A DNA stretch of 64,000 nt, taken from Symsagittifera roscoffensis (lineage: Eukaryota > Xenacoelomorpha > Acoela > Convolutidae). A program made the position numbers and the translations under genes. A model generated the notes under the pieces. It worked only from the letters and a program-made list of their open reading frames with translations, searched no databases and had not been told where the DNA came from. Below are positions 34,001-45,599 of the stretch, piece after piece; position 1 is the stretch's first letter; the number at the start of each line of letters is the position of its first letter. The stretch lies in NCBI RefSeq assembly GCF_963678635.1, contig NC_087065.1, positions 9,070,267 through 9,134,266 of the forward strand, written 5' to 3'.

Positions 34001-35840
34001 TGATAAGAAGTAAATGATAACTTTTCAGTATGAACAGAAATGGATCTAATTAGAAAATCTCTTTTCACGCGCAGTGCACTAATTTAAGATAGAAATCGAG
34101 CAAAGGTCAATTTATGTACGAAATATGATAATGTTCGATTTTTCCAATTTCAAGGCACTTCAAGCAACGACTAACTTTGAGTATCCTCGTCAAGCACAAG
34201 ATTTTGTGTTTTCGTTTTTGTTTTCTGCTGTCTTAAAAGAGGCTATTGATTTATCTTGCGTGACAGTTCGATTTAGAACGTTGTTTGTACTTTTCGGCGC
34301 GAAAAATGTCTGGAGAATTTGCAAAAATTTATGGTAAATTTGCGATTACGCGCTGAGTGGTTCAAAGTTGAGTGCAATGTTTGAGATCTGAATGAGTTTT
34401 TGAGTGGCGACAATGAGTAAAAAAGAGAGAAAAGTTTGATCGGCGGTGTTTATTACCCGACTGATAGCCGCTTTCGCTTTGGTACGACTGCAACAAACTT
34501 TGGTAAGACTGGACTGCTTTTGGCACTACAACTAACTCGCCGGATCTAATTGGCGCTCGATTGTTTATCGTATTTCTTTCTTCTCAAAGGGAACAATAAC
34601 ACACGTACAAGAGTGACTTTAACAGCGACTAGCCGACAACTTCAAAGCAATCTGTCACAACAGCTCAGGTGTGCTGGTCAGAATAGCCGCCTAGCCTCTG
34701 ATCGACTGACTACAGCTGCAAATAGTGTTTAACTTGGTAGCTGGTAAGGAACCACCTCTACAGTGTATTGTATTTACTCTCTCTCACTCTCTTTCCTTTT
34801 CTTCTCTTGTGACGATGAAAGCAAAAACATCATCTGTTTTGTGTGTTCTGTTCCGACTTCTAAATAAGGTCCTCACTACAACTGTTTGGAGAGTAGTCAT
34901 AAACAAACATATCTCCCCTCCCCTTTTTCCATATTCCCTTTCATTCCCAAACAGCCGCTACTTCAATGCAATCAAAACACCTGTTTTCAAACAAGGCCAA
35001 CTAGATATCGATCTAATACAATGAATAGCTGCCCACGTGTTGAACAGGGTCTTATAATCAAGTTCAAAAAGAGGCACAAAACAAGGAAAACATTTTGATT
35101 CTTTTGTTCGCTCGAGGCTTCGTAGCTGCCTCCCACTTTTCATCTGAATGCTAACAAAACACGCTCTGTTTTCCCAGCCAGCTTAAGCCAACCGGCTTCA
35201 AAAAGACTGGCAAAATCAAATTATACTGATGGTAATACAATGCCAGTTGGAACCAGAAGATCAGAGAATTCATAATTTAGACGGAGACCCTTTGGCGGCA
35301 TTTGGATAAACACTGCCAATATACTCCGAAGAACTTCAAAGTAATCATTTTCCTATTAAAGGAAAAGTCAAACCCAATTGTAATTAAATACGCATGCTCA
35401 ATTAAAGTTGTTTTCACTGCTGGAAACTGAGATACGGATCACTACAGAAGGTACGGCCCAATAAATTATGATGGGCGAGGTCGATATTTATGTCAATTGA
35501 GACCGCCCTTTTGGACGTTTACCTTAGATTTAAAGAAAAGGTAGTCAAAATGTTTCCGTTTTTCGGACTGATTTCTTAAGGGTGGCGCGGACGATCCACT
35601 TGAAAAAGTTGCTACTCAGTATGACTAATAACATCGTGCTCAGAAAAATTATCAGGGAGAACAAAGAAAAATGGCAGAAACTCAAAGAACCATAGGAAAT
35701 TAGCTCAAATCGATCATCAGATTTAAAACTTCAATTGTTCCGAATAAAGTGCGGAATATTTTTGCTTGGTGTGGTTTTTTTATTCAGTCAACTTTCGACT
35801 TGTGAACTAAGCTTTTGTGATTGAATTTTTCATACTATCT
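34001..35840. other. Upstream region of the Notum-like gene, no other gene seen
   Basis: It contains the presumed promoter of the minus-strand Notum-like gene. I found no convincing TATA box at a fitting distance. Short open frames on both strands lack recognisable content. Confidence 0.35.
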
Positions 35841-36240
35841 GAGAGATATTGTTATCCTACGCTCAAATTTAAAAATATCACCTGTGATCATTTTTATTAA
35901 AGTTACAGGCGTTTGAAAACTGCTAATTTGGCCAATTTGGGATAATTGAAATTCGATATATTGTGTACTTATAACACGCGTAATAAGCAAATAAATGTGT
36001 TCCAAATTGAATTGAGGCCGGCAATTTAATCCTATTATCAAAATAAAATACGAGACGCCAAACACACCCTTAGGTTTTTAGATAGCAGATGGGGGGATAA
36101 AATGAAGAAAAAGGAAATTTTTTTTTTCTGAACTATGCAACCAAAAGAAAACTTTTCAATTGGCTTTAGCGCAGTCGGAACATTTAGGGCTTTGCCCTGA
36201 TATACAAGCAGTCTTGTTTCCATCATAAATGTCTTGCATT
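35841..36240. repeat. Copy of the dispersed AT-rich element family
   Basis: CACCTGTGATC, AATTTGGCCAATTTGGGATA and ACACGCGTAATAAGC here match the order CACCTGTGATTG, GGCTAATTTGGGACAATT, GAACGCGTAAGC at 2698-2805. The end near 36150-36225 (GCAGTCGGAACATTTAGGGC, ATATACAAGCAGTC) matches 3385-3440 and, inverted, 6700-6760. Confidence 0.5.
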
Positions 36241-36317
36241 GAAATTAGAAGCTCCGATGGAAAATCTGAGAACAGTGTCAGACTGGTCAGGCTTCAAACA
36301 ATGTAAAAAACAAGAAT

Positions 36318-36360
36318 ATCCGGTTGCTGTGCAACTAGCACAATGTGTTCTGACCACTGC
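36318..36360. repeat. Dispersed CTGTGC/GCACA hairpin motif, copy 1
   Basis: CCGGTTGCTGTGCAACTAGC then ACAATGTGTTC: a short stem-loop with the same flanks as copies at 51779, 52205 and 63071. Confidence 0.5.
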
Positions 36361-36949
36361 CATCAATGCAAAACATTCAAAAAAGCGAGACAGAAATTAG
36401 ACAACGTTTTTGGAGCGGATATCAAACCTCTAACCAAGATAGTCGCAGAAAACACCAAAAAATCGCAGGAAAAAAAGTTCAAACGCAAATTTCGAAAACC
36501 AAAGCGCGCTGAGACGGAACCCATTAAGTAAAGAAAACATTGCAAAAATGCTAAAAAAGGTTCACCTGAAAAAAATTCAAGTTTCAACCGAACGATTTTT
36601 AATTTTATGAAAACATGTAAGGAAACAAACGTCAGGATTTTCTGAAAAATTATCGAACGACAACTGAGCCGACAATATTTAGGGGAAGACGCCAGTTGAA
36701 CTGAAAATAAATATGTTGAAATGAAATCGCTTTGCCATAATGTTCTGACGCCCCCTCGGGAAATACAAAAAGATAAAAAATTCTTTTGTTTTTAAATAAC
36801 GCAACTTGAGGCGAATGAGCCAATAAACAATAATTCTAAGCCACTCGAGCCGAATCAATCTTTTAAATTAAGAAATATATATAAAAGGTAGCTATACATA
36901 ATCAGGGTGGGTTAACTTACAAATTACACGAATAAAATGAAATTACTTT

Positions 36950-37150
36950 CATTACAGAGGCGAAGCGGTTATTCGCACCGCAGCGACAATTTGCAAGCTA
37001 TGTAAAAAAGGAAAGCGATAGATCATAAATTTCAAAAAAAAAATCACAACTACAAAATTGTTGACTGGAATCATGTTCAAGAAAATACGCCGAGAAATAC
37101 AATCACCAGCATTGAATCGGCTTGCACAATTAATTAGCGAGCGGTAACTC
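36950..37150. repeat. Dispersed GCGAAGC hairpin element, copy 1
   Basis: ACAGAGGCGAAGCGGTTATT then TCGCACCGC opens a roughly 200-base block. The block also contains AGCATTGAATCGGCTTG near 37108, which matches AGTATTGAACTGGCTCG in the copy at 48.17-48.37 kb. Confidence 0.5.
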
Positions 37151-37327
37151 AACCGATAAAAGTTAAGTAGAAAACTATTAGGTCGAAAACAAAAAAAAAA
37201 TTGTCATCAAATTCTTTTGAAAATTCTGAAATTCTTAACTTTCACTCCCTTCTCCGGTAACACGATGCATAAAATCACCATGTCTCTCTTAAAAACGAAG
37301 AAAGAAGTCACTAAGCCGTGAATTGTA

Positions 37328-37531
37328 AGTGTAATTATAGCTTCAAAAAACTAAGGTGTGTGAATTAGAAAGAAGGTTTAGATTGGGGTGACTAGCGATG
37401 GCACTTTTAACAATACAAAACAAATTTCACACTGGCAAGTGTAATTATAGCTTCAAAAAATTAAGGTGTGTGAATTAGAAAGAAGGTTTAGATTGGGGTG
37501 ACTAGCGATGGCACTTTTAACGATACAAAAC
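37328..37531. repeat. Tandem duplication with a 110-bp period
   Basis: A 93-base block (starting AGTGTAATTATAGCTTC and ending CACTTTTAAC) occurs at 37328-37419 and 37438-37531 with about two differences. An 18-base spacer lies between. Confidence 0.9.
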
Positions 37532-38125
37532 ATCCGAAACTGTACAAAAAATATACTACTATTACTACTCAATTAACTTCCATATTTGTTGAGTATATTT
37601 AATAATACAAATTTTATTTAAACTAAGATCTTACAGAACAGCCGCCCATTTCAGAACACACTTTTGAGTCACATTAAGGCAAATTTTAAAAGCTCTATAA
37701 AAGTTAAAGGGGCCAAAGTTCATGAGCCAAAAAATAAGGAAAACGATGACGTTTCAAAAAAGTTTCTTATAAGTCAAAACCAAATTTTCGACAGAGTCGA
37801 AGCGACCCTTCTCCCCAGTCGCGATACAACACAACAGAAAAACACAGCGTGCAGCCGAGAGAACGACAAATTGAAAAATAGCCCGTAACCATTTAATCCG
37901 AAAAAATCTTAGAGATAATCCTGAAAAAACTTTAATAGGAAAACATACAAAACCATAGGTGGTTAAAATACAAAACATAGCCAACAGCTAGCTAGAAAAG
38001 TGTACAAGAACAAGAAAACCGAGAAATTGACTGAAAGTTTCTGAACATTATCGACCTTTCGCAGAAAAAAAGCGTATCACGTTGACGCTCGCTCGTTAAG
38101 CCGTATAATTTTTTTTATGAATAAC

Positions 38126-38587
38126 AGTTTTTTCGTCAAACTCATCCTATTTCGACAAAATTGGAAAAATATGTATTTTTTTATTGCGCTCTGAATTCAG
38201 AAAATCAAATTTTTGTTTTAAAATAATTTAAGCATTTGTTTTAAACATTTTTGTTTGAAATAAAAGATCGTTAACGTCATTCGTGACCTTAACAATTCTG
38301 CTTTGCGATAGAGTTTACCGTTATTTAACAAAAAGAAATAAAGTGTACCGAAGAAGAGTTTTTTCGTCAAACTCATCCTATTTCGACAAAATTGGAAAAA
38401 TATGTTTTTTTTTATTGCGCTCTGAATTCAGAAAATCAAATTTTTGTTTTAAAATAATTTAAGCATTTGTTTTAAACATTTTTGTTTGAAATAAAAGATC
38501 GTTAACGTCATTCGTGACCTTAACAATTCTGCTTTGCGATAGAATTTACCGTTATTTAACAAAAAGAAATAAAGTGTACCGAAGAAG
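38126..38587. repeat. 231-bp tandem duplication
   Basis: Units 38126-38356 and 38357-38587 start AGTTTTTTCGTCAAACTC and end GTACCGAAGAAG. They differ at only a few positions, so the duplication is recent. No open frame spans it. Confidence 0.93.
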
Positions 38588-38869
38588 AACTCATGTCGAA
38601 CCAAAAAAAAAAAACATCAAATCTGAGCATGAACAAAGTCTTTCGCTTGAAAACAAAACAATCAAGACCTAATAAAGTAAAAATTACTTAGCTCTTTCAC
38701 AGTTAATGACAGGAATAATTCAAAAAGAATGTTAATCATGATAAAACTGCATATATTTACTCGCATGTATTAATTTGGAATGTAAGTAACTAAAGGTAAA
38801 CACGCTAAATTTACAGGTAACTAGCATGTACCACACCTCCGGTGCTTCGAATTTTCAACAACTCAAAAA

Positions 38870-39960
38870 AACTATTCTTTGAGTGTACTCTGGCAGCACC
38901 CAATTACAGGGTTCGCAATTGAAAATTTTGCAAAATTTTTTCAAGTTTTTTATACAAATTTTGAAGAACCATAAAATTTTGTGAAGTTTTATAGAAGTTC
39001 TTCGAAAAAATTAAAATGAACTAAGAAACGTCACATCTGGAAAACTGGAAGCAATTGAGCAGTCGCATTTGGACGCAAGATTTGCAACTCCTGAGAGTAG
39101 TCTTACAGTGCCCAACTACAACGTTGGGAAATTCAAATTTTGAGAAACTTCACCTTAAGTTTTGTAAAAAGGTATTTTTTTTTGGAAACCAGAAAAAATT
39201 CATATCTCGAAAACTACCAAAACTTGAGCAATCTTTTTTTATGGCAATAGACGCAATTTTCAAAAATACACAACTACAGGTTTGGGAATTTCACTTAAAC
39301 ATATTTGAAATTTGAGTTTTCTGAAAATTTCCAAAAAATCACAAAAATCGTCGTATCTCTTAAACAAAAATGATTTGGGCATTCTTAATTAAAGGCCTAA
39401 TTTGCAACCCGTGAGATTACTCTGACAGCCCCCAAACTACAGGTTAGGAATTTCAAACTTTCAATAAAAAATAAACTTAATTTTCGGGAAAACTTTTTTT
39501 GAAAAAATCACAAAAAACGTCATATCTGGAAAACTGCAGGATTTAGGGCAGTCCTATTTGGAGGCAAAATTCGCAGTCCTATTGTGAGGCAAAATTCGCA
39601 CCTCCTGAGAGTACCCTGACAGAGCCTTTCTAAAGAGATGAGAAATTCAAGTTTTGCGAAATTTTTTATACTTAAGTTTTTTTGAAAAATTTTGAAAAAT
39701 CCTTAAAAAAACGTCATATCTCGAAAACTACCAAAAATTTGAGCAGCCACATTCAGAGGCAAGATTCGCAACCCCCTGAGATTACCCTCACCGATTCCAA
39801 TAACAGGATTGAGATCATCAAAGTTTTGGAATATTTTAACATTTAAGTTTTTAGAAAATTTCGGAGAAAATCATAAAAAACGTCATATCTCGAAAACTAC
39901 AAGGATTTGAGAAGTGAGAATTGGAGTACCCTGGTGGTTGCGAAACATGCAAAAACAATA
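38870..39960. repeat. Diverged tandem array with a period of about 140-190 bp
   Basis: The landmark CGTCATATCTCGAAAACTAC and variants recurs near 39028, 39209, 39349, 39519, 39711 and 39881. Each is followed by GAGGCAAGATTCGCAAC-like and CTGAGAGTAC-like phrases. Spacing is mostly 170-190 bp. A small internal duplication (GAGGCAAAATTCGCA) sits near 39560-39600. The units have diverged strongly. Confidence 0.8.
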
Positions 39961-40236
39961 CGTTAAAAAAGCTTAAGCATGGTGAGATAGTGAAGCCCGC
40001 ATTTAAATATATAATAGATAGATAATAGACGAAAGTTAAAAAATTAAGCGACGGGTAGACAGACATAATCAAATTAGTTTAAAAAGCAGGTATACAGACA
40101 GATTTAATTTGGCCTCGAAAAAAATACTGAAAAATTAATTGCAATATATGCTATAGCTTAAACATGAAAAAATTCTTTCGTTAAACGTGCAAAATTATTA
40201 TGCTTAAACATGGGAGATAGCTGTCACTCGCATTTA

Positions 40237-40283
40237 AATATAGTATAGATAGATATAGATAGATAGATAGATACAGATAGATA
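40237..40283. repeat. TAGA/GATA microsatellite
   Basis: Imperfect ATAGATAGATAG run with a TATA interruption. A smaller run lies near 40010-40030. Confidence 0.85.
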
Positions 40284-40734
40284 AGAAGGCAAGGCGAAAA
40301 CGTGTATGCATCATGCATTGCAAAAATGTCGCAAGAAAATCGAGTACCAAAAATTCGAAAAAAGCACTTTATCATTGTACTATTGTATGAAACACAGCTT
40401 TTTCCGGTTCATCTTCGCACCATTTTTGGTTTTCCAAACAACTAAAAATTAAAAAACCGAAATCTTGGAAATGAAAAACCTGAATCTTTCCAAATTTTTT
40501 AACTTTTACAAGCTTAGCTTTACTTGCAACACAACACAAAGATAGCATGGCAAACTAACCGACAGAAATGGATATAGAAGCCGTAGAAAAACTCAAACGT
40601 TTGTTTCTTTTTGAAAAAATATCGAAGAATTAATCCACCAAGAACTTTCCTACATTCTTCTTAATTTTGTCTGATTAAAAATTCTTCCAGAAAAATTGCC
40701 GAAAAGTAGAACAATTGAATGTAAAACGAACATG

Positions 40735-40850
40735 GAAAAAATTACCGAGCAGACAATTCTTGCGCAGGCACGCTGTAAGCAGATAAATTGCACAGAGGCG
40801 AAGCTGAGCTTCGCATCACTTGCGTTGCAATACAAACATTAAAAAACACA
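40735..40850. repeat. Dispersed GCGAAGC hairpin element, copy 2
   Basis: CACAGAGGCGAAGCTGAGCT then TCGCATCACTTGCG at 40791-40825 forms a near-perfect stem (GCGAAGCT/AGCTTCGC around one base pair). It is preceded by the phrase GAGCAGACAATTCTTGCG. Confidence 0.65.
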
Positions 40851-40949
40851 GGTCGATTTTTTTAATGTTGAAAAGAACTAGGTGAACCAAAATTTTCGTA
40901 TGTCTAGATTAAAGCTGGTATTGTGTTTGGTATTGAAAGGATTTTCTTT

Positions 40950-41300
40950 AAAAAATTTAATTTCAAAAATTGGACTCTGCCCAAAACCGTAGTTATATCT
41001 CTACTAAAATAAGTGAGAAGAGTAAAAAAAATTGGAAAAATTAACGCAACCGGTTGTTTCAGTTGAACTTTTCATGTCAAATTTGATTTTGTAAATTTTA
41101 AAAATATTCAGAAAGTTTCTAAAAAATGGTCACAAGTTCTAAAAACGGTCAAAAGGATTTTCAAAATCCAAGAATTTTTCCTGCAAAGAGCAGGTTGTGG
41201 CCGCTTAAGCAGAGAAGATTTCAAAGCCGGGTTTCTCGATTGAACACAACCTGAGAATTGCCACTGTAGTTTTCGCGGAAATCAAAAAGTCGAAGTTTCA
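40950..41300. repeat. Diverged units related to the following 1.19-kb duplication
   Basis: Phrases such as ACGGTCAAAAGG, AACCGGTTGTTTCAGTTGAA and GTCAAATTTGATTTT resemble the sub-repeats inside the 41.3-43.7 kb duplicated block. This suggests an older array from which the block was copied. Confidence 0.45.
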
Positions 41301-42486
41301 AAACATCGATTTTTTTGAAGGTCATAAATTTTTTTAAACAAAATGGGTATAGCCAGTTATAAAGGTAAGCTTTCAACAACCTGTTGTTTTGATTAAACCT
41401 ATGATATCAGACTTTGCAGGATAGTTGTCGATAAAAATCCAAACAAAGATCGACTAAACAAAAGTTTAGCATTTCCGAGAATCATAGCTTTTTGTGTGAA
41501 AAAATAGGTTATGCAGAAGGAATTCACTCAACCTGTAATTTCCACTTAACTTCCTCAGATTTGGGAGGGTAGTTCCCGAGAAATGTGAAAAACTTCTAGA
41601 AGAAACGGTCAAAATTCAAAACTTTGACTTTTTTTATGGCCATAAATTTTGGTGGCAGGAAAATTTGGAAGTAGTCGCATAATCAAATGAGCTTTCCACA
41701 ACCCGTTCGTTGCATTGAACCCAAAATATCTCATATGAAAGAATAGTGTTCGAAAGTTTGGCAGAGTAGAATATTCAAAAAGTTTAAAAAACGGTCAAAA
41801 ATCAAACACTTGACTATTCCGAGGGTCATAAATTTGTATAAATTAAATTGGGCGTAGCCACTTATTCAGGAGTTCTTGAAAACTCTCCATTCATTGAAAC
41901 CAAACACTCAGATTTGAGAGGGCTATTTTTCGAAAAAGCGATAAAAAACTTAAAAAAATCAAAAATATGGGTCAAATATTTCCCACAGACTTTTTCGAAG
42001 GCTTTAGACAGAGGTATCAAGTAAAAAGAGACTCGAGCGTACAGGTACACAGGGGAGTAGGCAATCTTTCAATTAATCCATGAACCGATTGGTAACCATA
42101 CAATCAACATGAAAAGTGCGGAGGGGCGTGTTCAAGTTGTTTCCCTTGAAAAGACACAAAAATAGAACTAAACCGATAAAAAATAGGCCAAAATAAATTG
42201 TGCAGAGGAAATTTTTTAAGCTAAGCAAAAACAACAAAGGAAATACGAAGTCAAGGCAAGTGAAATCAAAGTTACAATTGTAGGAATGAATCAACCACTA
42301 AAAGTAACATTGAAAAAAACCGCACAGCAAAAAAAAACGATTTCAAGATGTGCCAACTTAGCCGACAACAGATAAGCAGACAAATAATTCACCGACAATT
42401 TTTTTGAAACTATATTTCCCGTTTGAAAAAAAAAACATGTCCTGGTCAGATTCGAACCCATGGCATTTGCCGTCTCAGGCCTATTC
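41299..42486. repeat. 1.19-kb tandem duplication, first unit
   Basis: It starts at AAAACATCGATTT and ends at CTCAGGCCTATTC. It is followed immediately by a nearly identical second unit at an offset of about 1187-1188 bases. The first half contains older sub-repeats of about 150-190 bp, marked by GGTCATAAATTT, AGCTTTC.ACAACC and TTGAACC phrases near 41325, 41485, 41635 and 41825. The end carries a tRNA B-box-like GATTCGAACCC (42449-42459). Open frames of up to 91 codons are duplicated with it and have no protein-like features. Confidence 0.93.
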
Positions 42487-43675
42487 AAAACATCGATTTG
42501 TTTGAAGGTCATAACTTTTTTTAAACAAAATGGGTATAGCCAGTTATAAAGGTAAGCTTTCAACAACCTGTTGTTTTGATTAAACCTATGATATCAGACT
42601 TTGCAGGATAGTTGTCGATAAAAATCCAAACAAAGATCGACTAAACAAAAGTTTAGCATTTCCGAGAATCATAGCTTTTTGTGTGAAAAAATAGGTTATG
42701 CAGAAGGAATTCACTCAACCTGTAATTTCCACTAAACTTCCTCAGATTTGGGAGGGTAGTTCCCGAGAAATGTGAAAAACTTCTAGAAGAAACGGTCAAA
42801 ATTCAAAACTTTGACTTTTTTTATGGCCATAAATTTTGGTGGCAGAAAAATTTGGAAGTAGTCGCATAATCAAATGAGCTTTCCACAACCCGTTCGTTGC
42901 ATTGAACCCAAAATATCTCATATGAAAGAATAGTGTTCGAAAGTTTGGCAGAGTAGAATATTCAAAAAGTTTAAAAAACGGTCAAAAATCAAACACTTGA
43001 CTATTCCGAGGGTCATAAATTTGTATAATTAAATTGGGCGTAGCCACTTATTCCGGAGTTCTTGAAAACTCTCCATTCATTGAAACCAAACACTCGGATT
43101 TGAGAGGGCTATTTTTCGAAAAAGCGATAAAAAACTTTAAAAAATCAAAAATATGGGTCAAATATTTCCCACAGACTTTTTCGAAGGCTTTAGACAGAGG
43201 TATCAAGTCAAAAGAGACTCGAGCGTACAGGTACACAGGGGAGTAGGCAATCTTTCAATTAATCTATGAACCGATTGGTAACCATACAATCAACATGAAA
43301 AGTGCGGAGGGGCGTGTTCAAGTTGTTTCCCTTGAAAAGACACAAAAATAGAACTAAACCGATAAAAAATAGGCCAAAATAAATTGTGCAGAGGAAATTT
43401 TTTAAGCTAAGCAAAAACAACAAAGGAAATACGAAGTCAAGGCAAGTGAAATCAAAGTTACAATTGTAGGAATGAATCAACCACTAAAAGTAACATTGAA
43501 AAAAAAACCGCACAGCAAAAAAAAAACGATTTCAAGATGTGCCAACTTAGCCGACAACAGATAAGCAGACAAATAATTCACCGACAATTTTTTTGAAACT
43601 ATATTTCCCGTTTGAAAAAAAATCATGTCCTGGTCAGATTCGAACCCATGGCATTTGCCGTCTCAGGCCTATTCA
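42487..43675. repeat. 1.19-kb tandem duplication, second unit
   Basis: It differs from the first unit only by scattered substitutions and 1-2 base indels, for example a missing A near 43027 and extra A residues near 43503 and 43525. It ends at CTCAGGCCTATTCA at 43675. Confidence 0.93.
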
Positions 43676-43959
43676 TAACTACAGGCTAAAATGCATAGAA
43701 GTTTGAGTGCTTATGAGCCAAGATACAAGTGATTCTGTTAAACAAGTTAACCCGAAAAAAGTGTATTCTCTAGGTTGATAAGCCGAAACCTATAAACCCA
43801 AAAAAAAATAAAATGATAAAGAAACTTCAACAAACTGAGTGGTAAAAAACTAGCCAATTTGAAAATTGCGGTTGGGAGCGTAAAAAGTAACTTTCCCTTA
43901 AAGTGACCCGAAACTGAGTCACTCAACCGATAGTGTTTAGGCAAAACAAAAAAAAGAAA

Positions 43960-44210
43960 TATGAAGCCAAGGTAAGAAAAATAGTACAATTACATGAGTA
44001 AATCAAACTTTAAAAGCAACATTTAAAAAGGCGCGCAGCGAAAACAAAACGATTCCAAGATCTGGCACCTAAAGTCGAGAAAAGATAAACGGACAAATAA
44101 TTGGCCCGCAACCTTTTTTTGAAACAGAATATTTTCCATTTGAAAAAAAAAAAGAAGTCCTGGTCAGACTCAAATCCATGACTTTTGCCGTCCCAGGCCT
44201 CTTCGTTACC
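43960..44210. repeat. Older third copy of the duplication's right end
   Basis: GAGTAAATCAAAC, AAAACGATTCCAAGAT, GAGAAAAGATAAACGGACAA and TCCTGGTCAGACTCAAATCC match in order the right end of the 1.19-kb unit, with many differences. It is therefore an earlier member of the same element, not part of the recent duplication. Confidence 0.75.
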
Positions 44211-44304
44211 TTTAAGATCTCGTGGTGAATTTGATGTACGCAATGAAATTCAATTCAAATTGCACTGGTAATTTTGGCGCTTTGAATTTTGATTTCGTTT
44301 AACA

Positions 44305-44445
44305 AGGACTTTGTATTCGGGTGTGTTCATGTTTTTTTTTTCGTTTTCCACGCAAAATCAGTACCATCCATTCCGATGAAAGTTTGTGGTACTGATTTTG
44401 CGTGAAAAAACATGAACACAACCGAATACAAAGCTCCTCCTCATT
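44305..44445. mobile_element. Fold-back MITE-like element
   Basis: CTTTGTATTCGGGTGTGTTC at the left pairs with GAACACAACCGAATACAAAG at the right. Inside, CACGCAAAATCAGTACCA pairs with TGGTACTGATTTTGCGTG, with a loop of about 20 bases. Diverged single ends of the same family lie near 18640-18715 and 52705-52765. Confidence 0.8.
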
Positions 44446-45249
44446 TTAAATGATCGGTACACAAAAAAATTAGCCTTCGATAATTCGTTATACAAATCCT
44501 TACGCGATTTTAATCCGAGTGATATATCAGATCAAAGCTCTTTCAGTCATGATCTGAAACAAAAATTCTTGGTGCCGGGAAAAACACGTTTGAGAAACAC
44601 GAGCAGTCCCTCTTATGCTTAATATAAGCCATTTAGAATAGCTTATTCGTGCCTTATTTTATTTTTATTCGAGAAAAATTGGTCGTTGGAGTTCATATTG
44701 CGATTTAAAAACTTCAAAAAATTTCAGATTTTGATTTATTAAAACTAATTTTCGTTTTTCTAGTAATTTTTCTACAAAAACTGTTGTCCAATTTGCGTAT
44801 TTACTATGAATGACAAATAGGTCTATGTTCTAGTTTTTCGTTCTGATCATTTTAATGGTACACTTTGGTACATTTTTGTATTTTTTAAGACTATGGTCGG
44901 AAAATTCTGCGCCTCTTGTTATATTTGTGCTCAAGGTATCGATATCTTCCAAAAGGCAATTCAATGGTTTTTTCAATAAAATGCTCGATTAAGATTTAAA
45001 AAATGACTGTCCTGATAAATTTACGCTCACAAGCTCGCTTGTTCAAAAACAAATTGCACGTAACAATTCTTTGGACATAGCAGTTTTTGTCTTAATTTCT
45101 TTTGTTCAAATTGCACACAATTTGAGAAAACGTGTTCAATGCCTCAGGTTTTATCGTTTCCTTCGGATAATTGAAATCAGCATTGTAATAAGTCCAACGC
45201 TTCTGCTACGAATCAATGTTAAAAGTTTTTCCTGTTGAGGAAAGTTATA

Positions 45250-45285
45250 CACAGAGGCGAAGTTTCACTTCGCATACACAAGCAA
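45250..45285. repeat. Dispersed GCGAAGC hairpin element, copy 3
   Basis: ACACAGAGGCGAAGTTTCAC then TTCGCATACACAAGC: GCGAAGT pairs with ACTTCGC. Confidence 0.6.
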
Positions 45286-45499
45286 AATATGACCGATGAC
45301 GCTACTGTGGAAACTGAATGATTTAAACTACGAGTCTACAAAATTTCTTAAGTGACGCACGCCAATTATGAGTCTACATAGTTGCTAAGTGACGCAAGCC
45401 AATTATGACGTATTAGCAGTACCAGTCAATTTGAAAAAAAAAATCTACCAACTAACATGCCTCAGTTTATAGAGCGGACGCATTTTAACTAGTAGTTGA

Positions 45500-45595
45500 A
45501 AAAGTTCACTAAAAACATCCGACCCTGCCAAGGTTCAAACCCTCATATTTTGTTGCTGGTCTCCTTCCCTACCTCTACGCTACAGATCCATGATA
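45500..45595 (-). repeat. tRNA-like sequence with a B-box
   Basis: On the minus strand a TAGCGTAGAGGTAGGGAAGG stretch (A-box-like) is followed by GAGGGTTTGAACC (45532-45544), spaced as in a tRNA. The stems are too poor for a functional tRNA. A tRNA-derived SINE head is likely. Confidence 0.4.
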
Positions 45596-45599
45596 CCTT

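Noticed and set aside
42073-43480. Duplicated 73-codon open frames on the minus strand
   Set aside because: They are identical only because the whole 1.19-kb block is duplicated. The composition is not protein-like beyond chance hydrophobic runs.
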